From: Paludibacter sp. | GTDB lineage: Bacteria > Bacteroidota > Bacteroidia > Bacteroidales > Paludibacteraceae | Assembly (NCBI GenBank): GCA_028710415.1 | Contig: JAQTUE010000003.1 | Location: 1-64,000 of the forward strand | Direction of reading: 5' to 3' | Length of the DNA: 64,000 bases | Shown here: in pieces, positions 1-6,857 of the stretch | Layout of the letters: every line of letters starts with the position of its first letter | Numbering within the stretch: the stretch's first letter is position 1 | The notes under the pieces: generated by a model | Database searches by the model: none | What the model saw: only the letters and a program-made list of their open reading frames with translations | What the model was told of the DNA's origin: nothing | Made by a program: the position numbers and the translations under genes

Positions 1-235
1 GCATACGCTCCCTACTCTGTTATGGATTTTTGGGTAATTCCATTTTTTAGTAAGACTACTCCCTTATCTAAAATTTATATTGATTGTCATCCTTAAGCAA
101 GCTTGTCCCTCTACCTCCGAATATGCCCATTTAATTAAATGTACAAAGATTCATTCCTTTTGTTGAAATGTGTCATCTCAACTGTTTTTGTTGTAATGTT
201 TTGAAATTCGTTAAACTCTTTACTTCAAACCAACT
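1..235. other. AT-rich stretch, no gene recognised
   Basis: I see no convincing coding frame, RNA gene or strong hairpin here. It lies downstream of the minus-strand gene remnant that ends at 236. Confidence 0.4.
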
Positions 236-452
236 TTACTCCTTCACTTCCACATACGTTGATTTCAAGACCTTTTTCCCATCCGTACTTCTTGCAAACA
301 CATAGCATCCTTCCACTTCGCCAGCCTGCAGGTTTTGATATTTCAGGAGCATTGTTCCGGTTGCTTCATTTCCACGGGGGTGCCTGGCAATCAGCAGTTC
401 CCCGGTTTTTCACAAGGTACAGGCTATCATCTCCTCCTGAGTGGATACTTTT
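236..452 (-). pseudogene. C-terminal remnant of a DUF6266-like protein
   Basis: On the minus strand the last ~60 codons before a TAA at 236-238 read as a plausible protein tail (ending with ARSTDGKKVLKSTYVEVKE). A TGA lies just upstream in the same frame, but the coding sense continues in another frame through GGDDSLYLVKN, so a frameshift is likely near 405-415. The pattern of a Tyr-Val-Phe strand, a dgkk turn and a final S-x-Y strand resembles the C-terminus of DUF6266 proteins of Bacteroidota. I see no start codon or N-terminal half. The function of the family is unknown. The family assignment is from memory of its C-terminal pattern and is tentative. Confidence 0.4.
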
Positions 453-657
453 GGTTAACAATTTAGTATTCAAAAGTCAGGCTGCTTAAAAGATTACAAA
501 TATACACATTAATTATAATAATTTCTAAAAATGTACGTTTTATTTTCACATACTTAAAAAGAATGGTGCTGAATGATTTTTAAAGAAAAGGTTTAGTTAT
601 TTTATTTATTACAACCGTATGTTGGTTTCTTAATCATACCACTACCATATCGGTGGT

Positions 658-751
658 GTTCCATATATATTCCATATGTGTTCCATATATGATCCATATA
701 TATTCCAATATTATATAGATATGGAATATATATGGAATATTATTGGAAAAT
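658..751. repeat. Palindromic 11-bp phased array
   Basis: Five consecutive 11-mers of the form NNTCCATATNT fill 658-712 (for example GTTCCATATAT at 658-668 and 680-690). After a 6-bp gap, three 11-mers of the complementary type (ATATGGAATAT at 719-729 and 730-740, TATTGGAAAAT at 741-751) complete a long hairpin. The unit length is exact although the letters drift. Confidence 0.85.
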
Positions 752-807
752 GAATGAATTATTTATTGAATTGCAGTGTTATGGTATAGACATCATAAAG
801 AGTAGGT

Positions 808-849
808 AGTGTTCAGTGTTCAGTGTTCCGTGTTCTTCGTTCCGCGTTT
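808..849. repeat. Heptamer array (NNNGTTC)
   Basis: Six heptamers in phase: AGTGTTC three times, then CGTGTTC, TTCGTTC and CGCGTTT. It is followed by a motif GCGTTTTGGGGAT...GAAGC that recurs at 3593-3613 in front of the second octamer array. Confidence 0.85.
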
Positions 850-880
850 TGGGGATAGAAGCAATCAGCAATTGGAATAA

Positions 881-945
881 AATCAACCGATCAACTAATT
901 AACCAATCAACTAATTAACCTACTAACTTCAATCAATTGCAGATA
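881..945. repeat. Degenerate octamer array (AACCAATC type)
   Basis: Units such as AACCAATC, AACTAATT and AACCGATC in near-continuous phase. It lies 40 bp upstream of the start codon of the AraC pseudogene, in the same orientation and relative place as the array before the SDR gene at 3766. Confidence 0.75.
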
Positions 946-982
946 AAAAAACAACCACTATCTTTGTCTAAAAAATAGCATT

Positions 983-1804
983 ATGGATTTTGAACGTTCC
1001 GAATCTCTGCGATTCAATTACCACGATATATTCTTCAGCTACTACTTCAACAATGAACGGAGTTGTACCCAGATGATTACAGATCACATGATGGCGTATG
1101 TCTATTCGGGTGAGCTGATTTTAGAGGAAGGTGATGAAATGACGCTGGTTCATAAGGGGGAATGTGTATTCCTGCGAAGGGACAACCGGGTGAAGATGAC
1201 CAAATAGCCCCTGGGAGAAGAGCAGTTTCAGGGTATATTCATGATATTCAAGCGTAATTTTTTACGTGACTTTTATCAGAACCTGGATAAGAAAGAACTC
1301 CCTCTGGAAGCAGAAAAGCATAAGCCGAGTGTGATAAAACTACCTAAGGCAGCCGATATCGAAAGCCTGTTTCACTCCATGACGCCTTATTTCGATTCGG
1401 ACAAGGTGCCTGCCAGGGAGCTGATGCAACTGAAACTGCACGAAGGGGTGTACTCGCTGCTGAGCATTGACAAGCGATTCTATCCGGCCCTGTTTGACTT
1501 TACCGAACCGTGGAAAATAGATATCCTGGATTATATGGATGAGAATTATATGTTCGACCTCTCGGTGGAAGCAATAGCCGGATTTACAGGACGAAGCCTG
1601 GCCAGTTTCAAAAGGGACTTTAAGAAGATCAGCGAGCTTCCGCCACAAAAATGGTTGATAGACAAGAGGCTGAAAGTAGCACACGAAAAGATACACAACG
1701 ATAGCATGAAAGTATCGGATGTATACCTGGAGGTAGGGTTTAAAAACCTGTCGCATTTCTCGTCCGCTTATAAAAAGCAATATGGCATAGCTCCAAGCAA
1801 ATAA
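983..1804 (+). pseudogene. AraC-family regulator with in-frame TAG
   Basis: One continuous frame of 273 codons reads as an AraC/XylS-type transcription regulator: a cupin-like N-terminal half (residues 1-120) and two C-terminal helix-turn-helix units, one around LSVEAIAGFTGRSLASFKRD and one around SDVYLEVGFKNLSHFSSAYK. It is interrupted once, by TAG at 1205-1207 after residue 74 (context VKMTK-stop-PLGEEQFQG). A single CAG to TAG change would explain it, since Gln is common at that place. TAG is used as a normal stop by other genes here (ending at 4506, 27352 and 38957), so readthrough is not expected. The fragment from 1241 could still make an isolated HTH domain. Inference: recent loss of function, or a sequencing error. 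Confidence 0.85.
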
Positions 1805-1849
1805 AAAGAAACAAGAGTATTGTTGATGGGTTTGTTTTGTAAGAAAACG

Positions 1850-1882
1850 CTCAAAAGTACTTCGTACGTTTTGAGGTTTTTT
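1850..1882 (+). terminator. Probable terminator after the AraC pseudogene
   Basis: CTCAAAA-GTAC pairs with GTAC-(G)-TTTTGAG around a TTC loop, followed by T-rich sequence, about 45 bp after the stop codon. Confidence 0.45.
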
Positions 1883-1907
1883 GAGGTTTTTCAGGAAGCT
1901 AAAAGGC

Positions 1908-2249
1908 TTATGCTACAACCACCTGTTTCTTTGCCATCACTTTTTCCATTCCCCACAGTTCCAGTTCACGTATCACCGGTGACAGGCTTTTGCCCAGTTC
2001 GGTAAGCGAGTATTCTACCCGTGGAGGTATTTCCTTGTACTGTACCCGTAGAATCAGACCATCGGCTTCCAGTTCTTTCAATTGTTCGGTGAGTACCTTG
2101 CGTGAAATGTCAGGAATGCGCACGGCTATTTCGCCAAACCGCCTGGTTCCTGCTGTAAGGGAGTATAAAATAATGGTTTTCCACCGTCCCCCTATCAGTT
2201 GGAGAGTTGCCGTCACCGGACATTGGGTTTCTTCTTTGAGCCTGGGCAT
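1908..2249 (-). CDS. HxlR-family transcriptional regulator
   Basis: A 113-residue single-domain winged-helix regulator of the HxlR family (usual length 100-130). The signature is complete: CPVTATLQLIGGRWKTIIL at the N-terminus, then the recognition region ISRKVLTEQLKELEADGLI and the wing PPRVEYSLTELGKSL. Cys10 sits at the place of the redox-sensing cysteine of YodB, HypR and QorR, so a thiol or quinone sensor is a reasonable inference. It is divergent from the QorB-like gene at 2514, the same pairing as ytfH/qorB in E. coli. The shared 264-bp gap holds GTTAC/GTAAC palindromes that are likely its operators, which suggests control of both itself and its neighbour. Confidence 0.9.
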   Translation of the reverse strand: MPRLKEETQCPVTATLQLIGGRWKTIILYSLTAGTRRFGEIAVRIPDISRKVLTEQLKELEADGLILRVQYKEIPPRVEYSLTELGKSLSPVIRELELWGMEKVMAKKQVVVA

Positions 2250-2281
2250 AATGGTTACTTTTAGGTTACTACTATTTTCAT

Positions 2282-2338
2282 GGTTACTAAAAAGTAACCT
2301 GTTTCAGATATAAACTATTATTAGTTACTTTGCGTAAC
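2282..2338. promoter_or_regulatory. Palindromic operators between HxlR and qorB-like genes
   Basis: A perfect 7-4-7 palindrome, GGTTACTAAAAAGTAACC, lies at 2282-2299. A second, GTTAC-N5-GTAAC, lies at 2324-2338. Two further GGTTACT half-sites are at 2253-2270, next to the HxlR start codon. HxlR proteins bind such short inverted repeats, so this is the expected operator region. The TTACTTTG at 2325-2332 resembles a -7 box inside the second palindrome. Confidence 0.65.
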
Positions 2339-2513
2339 AAAAGTAAGGATAATATTAATCACTTGGTTGGGTTGTTGGTGGAATGAAACAATAATTAACT
2401 ATGAGAGTTCAATCAAAACAGCACCGGGGTTGTTTAATTTCCTAAAGTCTGACCTGCGAGGGTGGACAAAATAAAAACAGGTTTATAAACTATAAAAAGA
2501 AAGGAAACAAAAA

Positions 2514-3359
2514 ATGAAAATCGGAGTAACCGGAGCAACGGGTCAATTGGGTCAACTGGTAGTAGGCAAATTGAAAGAAAAAGTATCGTCGGAAAGTATT
2601 GCAGCCTTAGTACGTACCCCTGAAAAGGCGGCAGGGTTGGGGGTAGAAGCCCGCGCATTTGATTATAGCAAACCGGAAAGCCTGGCAGCATCACTGGTTG
2701 GGATCGATAAGCTGTTGCTGATATCGGGTAATGAAATTGGACAGCGCCTGCCACAACATCTGGCAGTTATTGCAGCCGCAAAACAGGCTGGCGTGAAGCA
2801 GATTTTTTATACCAGCATTTTGCACGCCGATACTTCATCGCTTGGATTAGCGGGAGAGCATCTGGCCACAGAGAATGCACTGAAAGCATCAGGCCTGGTA
2901 TACACGATCCTGCGTAACGGCTGGTATACCGAAAACTATGCCGGTTCGGCGAAAGGGGCCATTGGTGCCGGTGCTTTTATCGGGTGTGCCGGTGATGGTA
3001 AAATTGCATCAGCAGCCCGGGCGGACTATGCCGAGGCAGCAGCGATAGTGGTGACAAGCGAAGGTACTGAAAATAAAACCTATGAATTGGCCGGGGATAC
3101 AGCGTATACATTGACCGACCTGGCTGCTGAAATCTCACGTCAGACAGGAAAAGCTATCCCTTATAACAACCTGACTGAAACCCAGTATACCGATATCCTG
3201 AAGAGTTTCGGGTTGCCGGAAGGCATAGCACAGATGTTATCCGACTCTGATACCGGTGCTTCCAAAGGAGGATTGTTTGATGATAAGAAGCAACTCTCTG
3301 CTTTGATTGGCCGCCCGACAACGCCCCTGGCTACTGTGTTGGCCGAAGCGATAGCTTAA
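2514..3359 (+). CDS. NmrA-like/QorB-type NAD(P)H quinone oxidoreductase
   Basis: A 281-residue atypical short-chain dehydrogenase. The N-terminus MKIGVTGATGQLG carries the GxxGxxG dinucleotide motif, and ILRNGWYTENY in the middle is typical of the YtfG/QorB (SDR_a) group, whose E. coli member has 286 residues and reduces quinones with NADPH. There is no signal peptide, so it is cytosolic. The start is preceded by AAAGGAAAC. The divergent HxlR regulator supports a redox-stress role. The exact substrate cannot be read from the sequence. A weak hairpin after the stop (about 3379-3424) precedes the stronger terminator at 3514. Confidence 0.85.
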   Translation: MKIGVTGATGQLGQLVVGKLKEKVSSESIAALVRTPEKAAGLGVEARAFDYSKPESLAASLVGIDKLLLISGNEIGQRLPQHLAVIAAAKQAGVKQIFYTSILHADTSSLGLAGEHLATENALKASGLVYTILRNGWYTENYAGSAKGAIGAGAFIGCAGDGKIASAARADYAEAAAIVVTSEGTENKTYELAGDTAYTLTDLAAEISRQTGKAIPYNNLTETQYTDILKSFGLPEGIAQMLSDSDTGASKGGLFDDKKQLSALIGRPTTPLATVLAEAIA

Positions 3360-3513
3360 GTAAACAAAGAATTTATACAGAAACGCCTTCATCAATTGCG
3401 GGAAACCGGTGGGGGTGAAGGTGTTCCTCATTTTTATACTTATCTTTTCGGTAATCAGACTATCAGTCAGATGTGGGAAGAGAGAAATTGAGCTGTTCAG
3501 CCAAAATGTTTGA

Positions 3514-3548
3514 GCCGCAGGGAAAACCATTCCCTGCGGCTTTTGTTT
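3514..3548 (+). terminator. Strong terminator, copy 1 of a duplicated module
   Basis: GCCGCAGGGAA (3514-3524) pairs perfectly with TTCCCTGCGGC (3530-3540) and is followed by TTTTGTTTT. The surrounding ~60 bp recur almost unchanged at 5828-5898. Confidence 0.9.
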
Positions 3549-3556
3549 TACTTTTG
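3549..3556 (+). promoter_or_regulatory. -7 box TACTTTTG directly behind the terminator
   Basis: It matches the Bacteroidota -7 consensus TAnnTTTG and starts right after the T-tract of the terminator. It would transcribe towards the SDR gene at 3766 through the octamer array. Confidence 0.5.
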
Positions 3557-3635
3557 CATGATCAGTATATCAGTTTTAAAGACGTTCTGCGTCCGCGTTT
3601 TGGGGATTGAAGCATCAGCAATTGGAATAAAAGCT

Positions 3636-3754
3636 CAATCAACCAATCAGCCAATCAACCAATCAGCCAATCAGCCAATCAGCCAATCAACCAATTAACC
3701 AATCAACCAATTAACCAATCAACCAATCAACCAATCAACCAATTAACCAATCAA
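3636..3754. repeat. Fourteen-unit octamer array
   Basis: After CTCAATC come fourteen 8-bp units without a phase slip: AACCAATC, AGCCAATC and AACCAATT in varying order. Positions 3-7 (CCAAT) are invariant, while position 2 and position 8 vary. It fills the leader region of the SDR gene and ends 12 bp before its ATG. Confidence 0.9.
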
Positions 3755-3765
3755 CTTAATCAAAT

Positions 3766-4506
3766 ATGGCACGAATATTCATTACCGGCTCTTCCGATGG
3801 GCTGGGGCATATGGCGGCAAAGTTGTTGATAAGCCAGGGTCATCAGGTTGTCCTGCATGCCCGCAATATGGAACGGTATCACCAGACTTTGGACAAAGTT
3901 TCCGGAGCTGAAAAAGTATTGATAGCCGATCTCTCCAGCATGGAAGAGACGATCAGGCTGGCCGGGGAAGTGAACGCACTGGGCAGATTTGACGCAGTGA
4001 TCCACAATGCCGGTGTGTACCAGGTACCAAATAAGCAGATCTTTGCTGTAAATAGCCTGGCACCCTATATACTGACCTGCCTGATTCAAAGGCCGAAGCG
4101 CCTGATCTACCTGAGTTCCGGCATGCACATGCAGGGCAATCCGGATACACTGAAATTATCTTTTGACAAAAAAGAATGCAGTTATTCCGATTCCAAGCTT
4201 CATGTTTTAATGTTGTCCATGGCTGTAGCACGCAAATGGCCTGAAGTGTATGCAAATGCTGTCGACCCTGGCTGGGTACCAACACGGATGGGTGGTCCGG
4301 GTGCGCCTGACGACCTGGAGAAAGGATTCCAGACACAGGCATGGCTGGCAGTGAGCAATGAAGACCAGGCTAACGTAAGCGGACGTTATTTCTTTCACCG
4401 GAAAGAAGCGCATTACTTACCGGTGGCTGGGGATACAAGTTTACAGGAAAAATTTCTTGCACTGTGTGAGCAAATCAGCGGAGTACGATTTCCGGAAGAT
4501 AATTAG
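3766..4506 (+). CDS. Short-chain dehydrogenase/reductase
   Basis: A 246-residue classical SDR, so an NAD(P)-dependent oxidoreductase of the cytosol. Visible elements are the cofactor motif TGSSDGLG (residues 7-14), NAG at 81-83, the catalytic Ser in YLSSG (117-118) and Y140-x3-K144 in YSDSK. The substrate is not evident. The gene stands alone: a terminator and a -7 box lie 210 bp upstream and an octamer array fills the leader, so no operon partner suggests a pathway. It ends with TAG, which shows that TAG is read as stop in this genome. Confidence 0.88.
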   Translation: MARIFITGSSDGLGHMAAKLLISQGHQVVLHARNMERYHQTLDKVSGAEKVLIADLSSMEETIRLAGEVNALGRFDAVIHNAGVYQVPNKQIFAVNSLAPYILTCLIQRPKRLIYLSSGMHMQGNPDTLKLSFDKKECSYSDSKLHVLMLSMAVARKWPEVYANAVDPGWVPTRMGGPGAPDDLEKGFQTQAWLAVSNEDQANVSGRYFFHRKEAHYLPVAGDTSLQEKFLALCEQISGVRFPEDN

Positions 4507-4602
4507 AACGTATTAAAAGCTACGGGTTGTTGAGAATTAAAAAATATTTTTTAGTTGTTACAATCATGACAAATAAAATACTCTCTTGAGGGGATTTTTT
4601 TA

Positions 4603-4610
4603 TACTTTTG
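4603..4610 (+). promoter_or_regulatory. -7 box TACTTTTG before the HxlR pseudogene and panB
   Basis: It matches TAnnTTTG exactly, with a TTG at 4586-4588 as a possible -33 element. It is the most likely promoter for the HxlR remnant and panB. Confidence 0.5.
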
Positions 4611-4631
4611 TGCCGACAAATATAAATAATT

Positions 4632-4968
4632 ATGTGTCAGTTAGACTAAAATACCCAACATGCCTGATACGGAATGTGTTAAGCCGATTCAGTCATAAAT
4701 GGTCCCTGTTGATATCGATCTCGCTCGAGGCTGTTGGGACAATACGTTATATACATTTGAATGAAGCAATACCTGACATCTCCCAAAAAGTATTATCCGG
4801 TAAGCTTAAACGACTGGAAGAGGATAAACTGATTGTTCGGAAAGCTTTTGCAGAATACCTCCAAGGGTTGAATATCCCCTGAGGAAAATGGGCAAAGACA
4901 TTCTACCTGCTGTTCAACTGATGATTAGTTGGGCTCAGGAAAATTTTGAAGAAATAGTAAATAATTAA
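4632..4968 (+). pseudogene. HxlR-family regulator with frameshifts
   Basis: The segment encodes an HxlR regulator in pieces. A likely start ATG at 4632 (MCQLD) is followed by TAA in frame. The body continues in another frame as KYPTCLIRNVLSRFSHKWSLL and PDISQKVLSGKLKRLEEDKL. Near 4860 a one-base loss (GCAGAATACC where GCAGAAATACC is expected) moves the tail to a third frame, IPPRVEYPLRKMGKDILPA and SWAQENFEEIVNN, stop at 4966-4968. Family order and conserved positions (KW, ISQKVL, PPRVEY) are all there, so this was once an intact gene of about 110 codons. It lies 12 bp before panB, probably on the same transcript. Confidence 0.85.
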
Positions 4969-4980
4969 AAAATATCAATT

Positions 4981-5802
4981 ATGTCAACAGCAATACAAGA
5001 CGATAAACGAAAGGTGACTACGCACCGGCTTAAAGAAATGAAAGATCGTGGAGAAAAAATATCAATGCTTACAGCTTACGATTATTCCATGGCTTCTATT
5101 ATAGACCAGGCCGGAATGGACGCAATACTGGTTGGAGATTCTGCTTCGAATGTAATGGCCGGAAATATAACGACCTTACCAATGACGCTTGATCAGATCA
5201 TTTATCATGGCGTTTCGGTGATGCGGGCTGTAAAAAGGGCGTTAGTAGTTGTTGATATGCCATTTGGGACCTGCTCGGGTAATCCGGTGAAATCACTTGA
5301 GGCAGCGATTCGTATTATGAAAGAAACTGGTGCAGACGCGTTGAAAATTGAAGGTGGCGAAGAAATTATTGAAGATATCCGTAAAATAATAAACGCCGGT
5401 ATTCCTGTTATGGGACATTTGGGACTTATGCCTCAATCCATCAACAAATATGGTACTTACACTGTACGAGCTAAAGAAAAGGAAGAAGCTGATAAACTGA
5501 TCAGTGATGCTCAGCTCTTGGAAAAGATCGGATGTTTTGCCATTACATTGGAAAAAATACCTGCAAAGCTTGCCGGAGAAATTACGGAAAAAGTTTCTAT
5601 ACCCATCATTGGAATTGGTGCCGGACCATTTGTAGATGGTCAGGTGTTGGTAATGCACGATATGCTGGGAATAAATAATAATTTTGCTCCAAAGTTTCTA
5701 CGTAAGTATGAGAATCTGAATGAGATCATAACAAATGCAGTGAAACATTATATCGACGATGTCAAAAGCAAAGATTTTCCAAATGAACAGGAAATGTATT
5801 GA
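4981..5802 (+). CDS. panB: 3-methyl-2-oxobutanoate hydroxymethyltransferase
   Basis: A 273-residue PanB, which transfers a hydroxymethyl group from methylene-tetrahydrofolate to ketoisovalerate, the first step of pantothenate (coenzyme A) synthesis in the cytosol. Conserved segments are [23 protein letters not shown] (metal-binding Asp), [26 protein letters not shown] and GIGAG near the end. Length is normal for the family. It directly follows the HxlR pseudogene, a link without obvious meaning. The other pan genes are not in the window. Confidence 0.96.
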   Translation: MSTAIQDDKRKVTTHRLKEMKDRGEKISMLTAYDYSMASIIDQAGMDAILVGDSASNVMAGNITTLPMTLDQIIYHGVSVMRAVKRALVVVDMPFGTCSGNPVKSLEAAIRIMKETGADALKIEGGEEIIEDIRKIINAGIPVMGHLGLMPQSINKYGTYTVRAKEKEEADKLISDAQLLEKIGCFAITLEKIPAKLAGEITEKVSIPIIGIGAGPFVDGQVLVMHDMLGINNNFAPKFLRKYENLNEIITNAVKHYIDDVKSKDFPNEQEMY

Positions 5803-5854
5803 CTAATTTGATAATTTTATTGATTTAATTGAGCCAATCAGCAAAAATGTTTGA

Positions 5855-5890
5855 GCCGCAGGGAAAACCATTCCTTGCGGCTTTTGTTTT
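5855..5890 (+). terminator. Terminator after panB, copy 2 of the module
   Basis: GCCGCAGGGAA pairs with TTCCTTGCGGC (one G-T pair) and is followed by TTTTGTTTT. A -7-like TAATTTTG follows at 5890-5897. About 60 bp match the copy at 3488-3557. Confidence 0.88.
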
Positions 5891-6030
5891 AATTTTGCAG
5901 TAACAAATTACAAGTTGAATTTATCATTAGAAAAACACAATAAACAGACTTTCAGTTTTAGTCGGTTGATAGTGATAAAAAAATTATATCCCCGGTATGA
6001 ATCTTTATAAAATATTTATAACAAAGGCTA

Positions 6031-6038
6031 TATCTTTG
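6031..6038 (+). promoter_or_regulatory. Candidate -7 box of kdpE
   Basis: TATCTTTG matches TAnnTTTG and lies 87 bp before the kdpE start codon. The rest of the 322-bp gap after panB holds only the terminator module and AT-rich sequence. Confidence 0.45.
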
Positions 6039-6124
6039 TTGTATTAAGTAGAACCCTAAAAACAAGGTAATTATTAATAGTTCATTGGGAGTGATTTAGT
6101 AAATTAACGCTAATAATCAAGTAT

Positions 6125-6808
6125 ATGGATACAAAGCAAACGATACTGATCATTGATGATGAAATACAGATAAGGAGGCTGCTTGAGATAAATCTGTCTG
6201 CAAACGGATATCGGGTTATCGAAGCAGAAAATGCAAAAGAGGGCCTTCAGTTGGCAGCATCTGTCAACCCCATACTCATAATCCTTGATTTGGGGTTGCC
6301 TGATATGGATGGGTTGGATGTCTTGAAGAAATTGCGGGAATGGTATACTGCACCGATTATCATTCTTTCGGTTAGAAATTCGGAAGAGGACATTGTAAAA
6401 GCCCTTGAAAGTGGAGCCAATGATTATCTGACTAAACCATTCCGGAACCGTGAATTACTTGCCCGGATTCATGTAGCCACCCATCAGGGCGTTCGCCAAC
6501 AGGAAGCTTCCATGGTATTTGATAACCTGACCATTGACCTGGCAAAGCACACAGCTACCAAGAACAACGAAATCATTAAACTGACGTCTACCGAATTTTC
6601 GTTACTGGCACTTATGGCCAAAAATGAAGGACGGGTACTGACGCACGTGTATATTCTACAGGAAATATGGGGATATGGGTATACCGAGCAAACCCAATAC
6701 CTGAGGGTTTTTATTGCCACGTTACGTAAAAAAATCGAAGATAATCCGTCAAAACCAAAATTGTTGATTACAGAATCGGGAATCGGATACCGGTTTAGTG
6801 GTGAATAA
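6125..6808 (+). CDS. kdpE: KdpE-type response regulator
   Basis: A 227-residue OmpR/PhoB-class response regulator. The receiver domain (residues 1-120) has the acidic pair D11-D12, the phosphoryl-accepting D55 in LDLGLPD, and K in LTKPF. A C-terminal winged helix (about 130-227) has the motifs LTSTEFSLLALMAKNEGRVLT and ESGIGYRF. The length and sequence fit KdpE, which is phosphorylated by KdpD when potassium is scarce and activates the kdp operon. It lies on the opposite strand, convergent with kdpD and separated by a shared terminator, so it is transcribed apart from the genes it probably controls. Confidence 0.92.
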   Translation: MDTKQTILIIDDEIQIRRLLEINLSANGYRVIEAENAKEGLQLAASVNPILIILDLGLPDMDGLDVLKKLREWYTAPIIILSVRNSEEDIVKALESGANDYLTKPFRNRELLARIHVATHQGVRQQEASMVFDNLTIDLAKHTATKNNEIIKLTSTEFSLLALMAKNEGRVLTHVYILQEIWGYGYTEQTQYLRVFIATLRKKIEDNPSKPKLLITESGIGYRFSGE

Positions 6809-6846
6809 AAAAGTCCATAACTACTATATCGTTATGGACTTTTTTT
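6807..6846. terminator. Bidirectional terminator between kdpE and kdpD
   Basis: AAAAGTCCATAAC pairs with GTTATGGACTTTT and is flanked by an A-run and a T-run, so it can stop transcription from both converging genes. Confidence 0.9.
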
Positions 6847-6857
6847 GATACTCTGAT

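Noticed and set aside
259..489. A 76-codon frame on the plus strand
   Set aside because: It lies opposite the DUF6266-like remnant, whose minus-strand reading makes better protein sense; the plus frame shows no family pattern.
1205..1207. TAG recoding (e.g. pyrrolysine)
   Set aside because: Other genes end normally at TAG, no suppressor tRNA is visible, and AraC proteins have no need of a special residue here.
3636..3754. CRISPR-like look of the octamer array
   Set aside because: Units are 8 bp, directly joined, with no spacers and no cas genes nearby.
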